Source: Porticoccaceae bacterium
GTDB lineage: Bacteria > Pseudomonadota > Gammaproteobacteria > Pseudomonadales > Porticoccaceae
NCBI GenBank assembly: GCA_023228865.1
Contig: JALOAH010000159.1
Location: forward strand, 1-6,111
DNA: 6,111 bases
Direction: 5' to 3'
Positions 1 to 4,511 of this stretch are shown here, in pieces (positions within the stretch are counted from its first letter, which is position 1; each line of letters begins with the position of its first letter). The position numbers and the translations under genes are program-made. The notes under the pieces were generated by a model. That model ran no database searches. It saw only the letters and a list, made by a program, of their open reading frames with translations, and was not told the DNA's origin.

Positions 1-43
1 TGTGGGCTATCCTCACAGCCGCAAATTCAACTCGTCGCTTTGA

Positions 44-1261
44 TCAACGGCGGTAGGCCAGCATGACTTTTTCGAAAGACTGGCAATATTTTTCCAGGTC
101 ATCTTGGTCTGCCATCAGCCACATCAATGATGAGATCATCAGGCGTTTGTCAATGATGTCCTCTGCTACCTGGTTGCTTTCGATGCGGTACATGCTTTCC
201 GGCACTGTCCAGAGGCGTTGTCTGTACATCGGGGCGCCCCAGCCCTCGGCAACGCCGGTCAATCCTTCGGCATGCAGCGCTTTGAGCACTTCAGTTCTGC
301 CGATGCCGTCCTTGAGTTGCGTGGGATCAAGGATCATGGCGTAGACATAGTAGCTTTGGATGGTGGCCAGGCGCCCGCGTGCCTGTACTTGCAAGCCGGG
401 CAGGGCATTTAAACGTTGACGCAGAAAAGCGGCACTTTTCTCGCGCAGTCGCGTTTCAGCTTCAAAGTGCTCAAGTTGGCTGAGCAAGATCAAGGCCTGG
501 AAATCGGTGATCCGATAATTCTCGCAGATCAGTCCTATGGGCGGTGGTGTGCCACTCTCGCCTTGCTTGGCGCCTCGTGCATAGCCGATATGCGAAAGTC
601 TTCCCAGGATATCTCCCAGTTCCAAGTCGTTGGTGATGCAGGCACCGCCTTCACCGCAGGCCATCAGCTTGCTCTGCTGGAAGCTGAAGCTGCCGACATC
701 GCCAATGGTGCCGACGTGTTTACCATCCCAGCGCCCGCCGTGCGCATGGGCGCAATCCTCGATCACGCGCAAGTCATGTTTGCGGGCAATCGGCATGATT
801 TTTTCCATGTCCGCCATGGAACCGAAAAGGTGCACCGGGATGACCGCCTTGGTTTTGGCGGTGATGGCGCTCTCAAAAGCGGCTGGGTTCATGCAAAGAG
901 TGTCCGGTTCGATATCGACTACCACTGGGGTGGCGCCACAGGAAACCACCGCGGTGCCGGTGGCCAGCCAGGTATGGGCCGGAACAATGACCTCGTCACC
1001 TTGGCCAATGCCAAAGGCGCGCATGGCGCATTCCAGAGTGACAGTGCCATTGGCCATCAGGATCGATTGCGCGGCACCGGTGTACTCGGCAAACTTCTCG
1101 TTAAAAAGAACTTCCTGTTCACCATAGAAAGACCATTTGCGGCTAAGGTACAACTCCGACAATTTTGCCGCTACCTCCGGGCAAGTCGGTGGCCAGGCAG
1201 GAACGCTTTTCGGCGCTTCTGAAAATACTGGCTTGCCGCCATCAATTGCTAGTTTTGTCAT
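44..1261 (-). CDS. DegT/DnrJ/EryC1/StrS family PLP-dependent aminotransferase
   Basis: A 405-residue protein of the usual length for sugar and cyclitol aminotransferases of aspartate aminotransferase fold type I. The family uses pyridoxal phosphate to move an amino group, usually from glutamate or glutamine, to a keto-sugar or keto-cyclitol in the cytoplasm. Visible motifs are NGT at 71-73 (phosphate-binding region), VIVPAHTW at 91-98, EDCAHAHG at 168-175 with D169 expected to contact the pyridine nitrogen, the Schiff-base lysine K198 in FSFQQSK, GEGGA at 203-207 and NYRITDFQA at 248-256. The SFQQSK-LMACGEGG block and the HAHG motif resemble the 3-amino-5-hydroxybenzoate synthase and scyllo-inosose aminotransferase branches more than nucleotide-sugar enzymes, but the substrate cannot be assigned. 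The ATG at 1261 is preceded by AAGGAG with 7-nt spacing; a TTG 13 codons upstream has no comparable site. It is the last visible gene of a three-gene minus-strand operon. Family is confident, substrate unknown. Confidence 0.93.
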   Translation of the reverse strand: MTKLAIDGGKPVFSEAPKSVPAWPPTCPEVAAKLSELYLSRKWSFYGEQEVLFNEKFAEYTGAAQSILMANGTVTLECAMRAFGIGQGDEVIVPAHTWLATGTAVVSCGATPVVVDIEPDTLCMNPAAFESAITAKTKAVIPVHLFGSMADMEKIMPIARKHDLRVIEDCAHAHGGRWDGKHVGTIGDVGSFSFQQSKLMACGEGGACITNDLELGDILGRLSHIGYARGAKQGESGTPPPIGLICENYRITDFQALILLSQLEHFEAETRLREKSAAFLRQRLNALPGLQVQARGRLATIQSYYVYAMILDPTQLKDGIGRTEVLKALHAEGLTGVAEGWGAPMYRQRLWTVPESMYRIESNQVAEDIIDKRLMISSLMWLMADQDDLEKYCQSFEKVMLAYRR

Positions 1262-1268
1262 TGCTTGT

Positions 1269-1274
1269 CTCCTT
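1269..1274 (-). promoter_or_regulatory. Ribosome binding site of the aminotransferase gene
   Basis: AAGGAG on the minus strand, 7 nt before the ATG at 1261. It decides the start in favour of the 405-residue protein over the TTG at 1300. It lies in the 65-bp gap after amidohydrolase A, in which I see neither a terminator nor a convincing promoter. Confidence 0.85.
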
Positions 1275-1326
1275 TTTTCTGTCGTGAATTTTCGAGGCAA
1301 AAAATATCTATCGGCTCACAAGTATC

Positions 1327-2145
1327 TCACCAGTTTTCTCCCAGGATGCGTTCAGCGTTGCGATATAGGATATTGCGCATATCGTCCTCGCTGATTTTAG
1401 CTGAGAGTACGCCACCGATGCCCTGGAACTCATCAAACCAGGGCATATCGGTGCCGTATAGAATCCGTTCACTGCCGACTGCCTCGACCAGCATCTCGAT
1501 GATGCCGCGCTCGCCGGGTATGGCGGTCAGCTCAAGCCAGACGTTGCCTGGGCTTTCAGTGACGACTTTCCGAGCGTATTCCCAGTCGCCGTAGATGCTA
1601 TGCCCCATGAAGAATTTGGCTTCCGGGTATTTTTGCGCGACCTCGAGCATGATTGGGCCACCATTGAAGGGGCAGCCGCCCCAGGTGTGATTCAACACCG
1701 GCAGGCCGCGCTCCTGGGCGAAGTCCAAGGCGTATTGATAAGCTTTGTCATTGACTGCAATTTTATGATAGCCAGCAAGGAATTTAAGGCCGACAGCGTA
1801 TGGTGCCCACTGCTCGAATTTCGCCAAGTCCTCTCGGATGTACTCGGGAAAATGCGGATTTATGCCCACGTACATACGCAGATGTTCCGGGAACTGTCGG
1901 CACATCTCATAGGCTTTTTGATTGCGCAAGCCACCCCAGAGTACCTCATGATGTGAGAAAACCAGGCGCTTGACACCGGCGCGTTTCAGATGCGCGACCA
2001 CGTCGGCTGGCTCACATCTTTTAAAATAGATGGCGTAGTGCGACCCCATGTGTCCATGCATATCATAGACCGGGAAGTCGGCATGGCCATGTTGCCAATA
2101 TGCCTCGGCGATCGAACCAGGTTTTTTCCAGATGGAGTTTTTCAT
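1327..2145 (-). CDS. Amidohydrolase family 2 (TIM-barrel metal-dependent hydrolase) protein A
   Basis: A 272-residue protein of the amidohydrolase-2 type (PF04909-like), a TIM-barrel family that includes ACMSD-type decarboxylases, lactonases and hydratases. The expected active-site residues are all present: H30 and H32 in DMHGHMG at the end of strand 1, H153 in VLNHTWGG, H182 in FMGHSIYG and D233 in ILYGTDMPW. K121 in GLKF is also typical. It is therefore probably a metal-dependent cytoplasmic enzyme acting on a carboxylated or lactone-type substrate, but which reaction cannot be read from the sequence. No signal peptide is seen. Its ATG overlaps the stop of the upstream paralogue by 4 bp (ATGA), and it still has its own AAGGAG 7 nt upstream, so translation is probably coupled. 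The aminotransferase follows 65 bp downstream, which suggests both act on related intermediates. Confidence 0.9.
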   Translation of the reverse strand: MKNSIWKKPGSIAEAYWQHGHADFPVYDMHGHMGSHYAIYFKRCEPADVVAHLKRAGVKRLVFSHHEVLWGGLRNQKAYEMCRQFPEHLRMYVGINPHFPEYIREDLAKFEQWAPYAVGLKFLAGYHKIAVNDKAYQYALDFAQERGLPVLNHTWGGCPFNGGPIMLEVAQKYPEAKFFMGHSIYGDWEYARKVVTESPGNVWLELTAIPGERGIIEMLVEAVGSERILYGTDMPWFDEFQGIGGVLSAKISEDDMRNILYRNAERILGENW

Positions 2146-2900
2146 AGTTCGGCTCCTTTCAGCAAGCGGTTAAGGTTTTCGCCGGCAATCAAGGCGCTGT
2201 CCTCTTCGCTCAGTCCGTTATGGCGCAGCTGCAACATTCCGTTGCCATGATTGTAGCGTGGCAGTCCGCTGCCGTAGAGGATGCGCCGCGCGCCATACTT
2301 CTCGGCCAGGTCGCGAATCCCCTCCGGCACCCAGTATCCAGCCGTGTCCATGTGGAAACCCTCATAATTTTCCAACAGAGGGCGCAAATTGCGGTCGGAG
2401 CCCCATTTGCCGACTGACTCGAGGTAAATGCAGGTGAGGCGGGGGAACTCTTTCATAAAGGCATAAAGCTCGGCCCATTTTCCGGCGAAAGCATCAAGCA
2501 AAACCGGAACCTTGCGTTCGGCCGCCGCGTCGAGAATTTTGCTTAGTGTCAAGCGGCATGGCACATAGCGATGCTCAAAAGGCGACAGAGTGACGGCGCC
2601 AACGCGGGCGGCTTTCATCTGCGAGAAAAAAACATCCGGTGCGGGAATCTCATCGCACTGAGAGGGAAGGATGCACCAGACACCGCAGAGGCGTTGCTCC
2701 TTGTCCTCATGCAAAAATTCGCTGATTCTCTCGTTGTTGGTCAAAGCTCCCTTGATAATATTGGTGTGGCGTATCAAGGCCTTGCCTACTCCATAGTAAT
2801 CCATTTCGGAGACCAATGTTTGCACATCGGGCAAACAAGCCTCACCGGCTGAGCCAGCCCCCAGACGGCAGTTGCAATCATAAAACAGAAAATCTTTCAT
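2142..2900 (-). CDS. Amidohydrolase-2-like protein B, apparently lacking the metal site
   Basis: A 252-residue paralogue of protein A that shares the overall layout: a strand-1 motif, a GVGKALIRH-like second strand, and the RILYG...P block near the C terminus, where A has RILYGTDMP. Every position expected to bind metal is changed. The strand-1 HxH is N10-C-R12 (DCNCRLG), the strand-5 histidine is replaced around D136 (VPVLLDAF), the next histidine aligns with about E161 (IYLESVG), and the catalytic aspartate is G212 (ILYGSGLP). It may be a non-catalytic partner or regulator of protein A, a binding protein, or an enzyme with a different chemistry. The frame is intact and the gene has a strong AAAGGAG 9 nt before ATG 2900, so it is not a decayed pseudogene. 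The longer reading from TTG 2987 is rejected because it runs through the probable promoter. It is the first gene of the operon. Confidence 0.85.
   Translation of the reverse strand: MKDFLFYDCNCRLGAGSAGEACLPDVQTLVSEMDYYGVGKALIRHTNIIKGALTNNERISEFLHEDKEQRLCGVWCILPSQCDEIPAPDVFFSQMKAARVGAVTLSPFEHRYVPCRLTLSKILDAAAERKVPVLLDAFAGKWAELYAFMKEFPRLTCIYLESVGKWGSDRNLRPLLENYEGFHMDTAGYWVPEGIRDLAEKYGARRILYGSGLPRYNHGNGMLQLRHNGLSEEDSALIAGENLNRLLKGAEL
2153..2158 (-). promoter_or_regulatory. Ribosome binding site of amidohydrolase A inside gene B
   Basis: AAGGAG on the minus strand, 7 nt before the ATG at 2145 and inside the last codons of gene B. A full Shine-Dalgarno next to an ATGA stop-start overlap suggests that A can be initiated both by coupling and independently. 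Confidence 0.8.
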
Positions 2901-2909
2901 TGCGGCACG

Positions 2910-2915
2910 CTCCTT
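2910..2915 (-). promoter_or_regulatory. Ribosome binding site of amidohydrolase-like B
   Basis: AAGGAG on the minus strand, 9 nt before the ATG at 2900. It fixes the start of protein B at MKDFLFYD and argues against the upstream TTG at 2987. Confidence 0.85.
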
Positions 2916-2933
2916 TCTGCTTGCTGCTAATAA

Positions 2934-2947
2934 TATCTTGCAAGATA
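2934..2947. promoter_or_regulatory. Perfect 14-bp palindrome, candidate operator
   Basis: TATCTTG followed directly by its reverse complement CAAGATA with no spacer. The lack of a loop favours a protein-binding DNA site over an RNA hairpin. It sits about 10 to 25 bp downstream of the proposed -10 element at 2958-2965 and before the ribosome site of gene B, which is where a repressor would block initiation or early elongation. The regulator is unknown; none is encoded in the window. Confidence 0.5.
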
Positions 2948-2957
2948 AAATAAAAGC

Positions 2958-2987
2958 AATATATAAAATTTGCGAAAAGTATATCAA
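2958..2987 (-). promoter_or_regulatory. Candidate proximal sigma70-like promoter of the amidohydrolase/aminotransferase operon
   Basis: On the minus strand TTGATA (2987-2982) is followed by TATATA (2965-2960, 16-bp spacer) or TATATT (2963-2958, 18-bp spacer). Predicted initiation is near 2951, giving a leader of about 50 nt to ATG 2900. The region is very AT-rich, so a chance match is possible. Confidence 0.45.
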
Positions 2988-3002
2988 AAGTGAGGTTTAA
3001 AC

Positions 3003-3030
3003 AAAAAAAGGCGTTTTTTAGCAAGCGCCT
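3003..3030 (-). terminator. Candidate rho-independent terminator or attenuator upstream of gene B
   Basis: On the minus strand the arms AGGCG (3030-3026) and CGCCT (3013-3009) can pair. Two inner U-A pairs beyond a C-A mismatch could extend the stem, and a run of seven T follows (3009-3003). The stem is short, so efficiency is uncertain. Its position is odd: it ends transcription from the strong minus-strand promoter at 3105-3133 before the operon, so it either terminates a small RNA or works as an attenuator. Confidence 0.5.
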
Positions 3031-3039
3031 AGCGACTTG
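3022..3039. other. Alternative hairpin overlapping the terminator arm
   Basis: CAAGCGC (3022-3028) pairs with GCGACTTG (3032-3039), with one bulged base at 3035 and a three-base loop (3029-3031). In the minus-strand RNA this stem uses the same bases as the 5' arm of the terminator, so the two structures exclude each other, as an antiterminator would. In the plus-strand reading the hairpin is followed directly by five T (3040-3044), so it could also act as a weak plus-strand terminator. Confidence 0.4.
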
Positions 3040-3091
3040 TTTTTCGTGGTAAAAAAGAAAAATTGAGAGCTTCAGTACGGGTATCTGTCAT
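3029..3091 (-). CDS. Possible 20-residue leader peptide ORF
   Basis: A minus-strand ORF starting MTDTRTEALN and ending RKTSR. Its start codon lies about 6 nt after the predicted initiation point of the promoter at 3105-3133, and its TAG stop forms the loop of the alternative hairpin and touches the terminator stem. There is no Shine-Dalgarno sequence, so translation would be leaderless or absent. It has three arginine codons but no run of one amino acid. An ORF this short can arise by chance; it is listed because of its exact placement between promoter and terminator. Confidence 0.22.
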   Translation of the reverse strand: MTDTRTEALNFSFLPRKTSR

Positions 3092-3114
3092 TTTTGTCGG
3101 ACGCATTATATTAT
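3085..3114 (+). promoter_or_regulatory. Candidate promoter of the malic enzyme gene
   Basis: CTGTCA (3085-3090, 4 of 6 consensus bases) precedes TATATT (3107-3112, 16-bp spacer) or TATTAT (3109-3114, 18-bp spacer), each 5 of 6. Initiation near 3120 would give a leader of about 30 nt. The -10 overlaps the -10 of the minus-strand promoter, so the two polymerases could not bind at once. Confidence 0.4.
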
Positions 3115-3133
3115 TAATTTCGTTATGGGTCAA
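3105..3133 (-). promoter_or_regulatory. Near-consensus sigma70 promoter, minus strand
   Basis: TTGACC (3133-3128, 5 of 6 consensus bases), a 17-bp spacer, and a perfect TATAAT (3110-3105). Initiation is predicted near 3098. This is the best promoter match I found in the intergenic region. It points away from the malic enzyme gene, and its -35 lies in that gene's short leader. Confidence 0.6.
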
Positions 3134-3138
3134 CAAAG

Positions 3139-3143
3139 AAGGA
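3139..3143 (+). promoter_or_regulatory. Ribosome binding site of the malic enzyme gene
   Basis: AAGGA, 7 nt before ATG 3151. It supports this start over M4 of the same frame. Confidence 0.75.
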
Positions 3144-3150
3144 TGTACTT

Positions 3151-4473
3151 ATGGACAACATGGATTCAGTAAGTTTGCAGTATCATAGCTCTCCGGTTCC
3201 GGGGAAATTGAGTGTTGTGCCCAGCAAGCCTTGTGAGACTCAAGACGACCTTTCGCTGGCTTACACGCCTGGGGTTGCCAAGCCCTGCCTTGAAATTCAG
3301 GCGCGTCCCCAGGCCGTCTATGAATACACCGGCAAGGGGAACACGGTGGCTGTGGTCAGTGATGGGACTGCGGTGCTTGGCTTGGGCAATATTGGCCCGG
3401 CTGCCGGTTTGCCGGTGATGGAAGGCAAAAGCGTGCTTTTCAAGCGTTTTGCCGATATCGACGCGGTGCCGCTCTGCGTGCAGAATGTTTTTACCGCGGA
3501 TGGCAAAACTGATGCCGACAAATTAATTGAGTTGGTGTCTGCCCTTGAGCCGACTTTTGGCGGCATCAACCTGGAGGATATAGCGGCGCCGGCCTGCTTC
3601 AAGGTCGAGGAGCTTTTGAAAAAAAGCATGGGCATCCCGGTTTTCCACGATGATCAGCATGGTACCGCCATAATTTCGTTGGCTGCCTTGCTCAATGCCG
3701 CCAAATTGACGGGGAAAAAATTGGCTGATATGCAGATGGTGGTCAATGGTGCCGGGGCAGCCGGAATTTCCTGCACCAACTTTTATATCAGCGCCGGTAT
3801 TCGCCGGGAAAATGTGATCGTTTGTGACAGCAAGGGAGTTATTACAAAAGAAAGCGCCAACAATCCCGAGAAGCTGGCGTTGGCCACTGATCGCCCCTGT
3901 CGTACTTTGGCCGAGGCCATGCGCGGCGCCGATTTGTTCCTAGGTTGTTCCACAGGCAATTGCGTGACAGAGGAAATGGTACGCTCGATGAATTCCGGAG
4001 CCATTGTTTTTGCCATGGCCAATCCAGTGCCGGAGATCATGCCCGATTTAGCCATGCAGGCTGGGGCGGCCGTGGTCGGTACCGGGCGGACGGATTTTCC
4101 CAATCAGATCAACAACGTACTGGGTTTTCCTGGCATTTTCCGCGGTGCCCTTGATGTTTTAGCGCGTGATATCAATGAAGAGATGAAATTGGCCGCCTCG
4201 TTGGCCTTGGCTGAAATCGCCTGTATGGAAATAGAGCCGGAGCTTCTGGCGCTTTTGTGCAAGGCCTACCCCGCCGATGCCGCCGCCGGGGTGTTCGCCG
4301 GCAAAAATCCCTTGAAATCCACATACGTGATTCCAAAACCCTTTGACCCGCGCGTGGTGCCGCATGTCGCCCGCAACGTCGCTGAAGCGGCGATGCGCTC
4401 GGGCACAGCGCAACGCAAAATTGCCGACCTTGACAAATATGAGGCGGACTTGACACAACGCCTGCAACGCTGA
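3151..4473 (+). CDS. Malic enzyme, NAD(P)-dependent malate dehydrogenase (oxaloacetate-decarboxylating)
   Basis: A complete 440-residue malic enzyme that oxidatively decarboxylates malate to pyruvate and CO2 in the cytoplasm while reducing NAD or NADP. The N-terminal malic domain has the catalytic tyrosine Y38 in LAYTPGVA, the [15 protein letters not shown] signature at 68-82, the catalytic lysine K93 in EGKSVLFK, and the divalent-metal ligands E142/D143 in NLEDIAAP and D168 in FHDDQHGTA. The C-terminal NAD-binding domain has GAGAAG at 200-205, D226 in VCDSKGV, and [11 protein letters not shown] at 288-298. It is the short bacterial type; the protein ends soon after the malic domains, so it lacks the phosphotransacetylase-like extension of MaeB-type enzymes. 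NAD and NADP preference cannot be told from these motifs. ATG 3151 has AAGGA at 3139-3143 with 7-nt spacing. It is divergent from the amidohydrolase operon and probably cotranscribed with the gene 38 bp downstream. Confidence 0.96.
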   Translation: MDNMDSVSLQYHSSPVPGKLSVVPSKPCETQDDLSLAYTPGVAKPCLEIQARPQAVYEYTGKGNTVAVVSDGTAVLGLGNIGPAAGLPVMEGKSVLFKRFADIDAVPLCVQNVFTADGKTDADKLIELVSALEPTFGGINLEDIAAPACFKVEELLKKSMGIPVFHDDQHGTAIISLAALLNAAKLTGKKLADMQMVVNGAGAAGISCTNFYISAGIRRENVIVCDSKGVITKESANNPEKLALATDRPCRTLAEAMRGADLFLGCSTGNCVTEEMVRSMNSGAIVFAMANPVPEIMPDLAMQAGAAVVGTGRTDFPNQINNVLGFPGIFRGALDVLARDINEEMKLAASLALAEIACMEIEPELLALLCKAYPADAAAGVFAGKNPLKSTYVIPKPFDPRVVPHVARNVAEAAMRSGTAQRKIADLDKYEADLTQRLQR

Positions 4474-4488
4474 GACTGAAGTCGTTCT

Positions 4489-4504
4489 GTCCGTGTGTCC
4501 GTGT
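4489..4504 (+). repeat. Tandem duplication of GTCCGTGT
   Basis: Two perfect adjacent copies of the 8-mer GTCCGTGT, ending 7 nt before the ATG at 4512. It occupies the place where a Shine-Dalgarno sequence would be expected, and none is present. It may be a replication-slippage product. Confidence 0.7.
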
Positions 4505-4511
4505 AAAAAAT

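Larger units (their letters stand above)
3003..3098 (-). ncRNA. Candidate short transcript of about 95 nt (operon leader or small RNA)
   Basis: Bounded by a near-consensus minus-strand promoter and by a hairpin plus U-tract. It contains U-rich stretches and two competing hairpins. It could be a free-standing small RNA, or the attenuated 5' leader of the amidohydrolase/aminotransferase operon, whose first gene starts about 100 nt further on. I recognise no known riboswitch or T-box motif in it. The presence of the downstream promoter at 2958-2987 makes the free small RNA model reasonable. Confidence 0.35.

Noticed and set aside
1..17. Inverted repeat TGTGGG...CCTCACA downstream of the aminotransferase gene
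   Set aside because: In the minus-strand transcript it contains an A-C mismatch and no U-tract is visible before the window edge, so it cannot be called a terminator. Bases 1-43 hold nothing else I can support.
416..1222. 268-codon open frame on the plus strand
   Set aside because: It lies wholly antisense to the aminotransferase gene, has no family motif or ribosome site, and the minus-strand protein has all its catalytic motifs.
1262..1300. 13-residue N-terminal extension of the aminotransferase from a TTG codon
   Set aside because: The AAGGAG site is inside the extension and correctly spaced for ATG 1261; family proteins start near the GGKPVF motif.
2901..2987. 29-residue hydrophobic N-terminal extension of protein B from TTG 2987, resembling a signal peptide
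   Set aside because: It starts within the proposed -35 element, has no ribosome site and crosses the palindrome, while ATG 2900 has a strong ribosome site. The hydrophobic look comes from AT-rich DNA.
3151..4473. MaeB-type malic enzyme with a phosphotransacetylase domain
   Set aside because: The frame ends at residue 440, right after the NAD-binding domain and a short tail, with no room for that domain; the next frame is unrelated.
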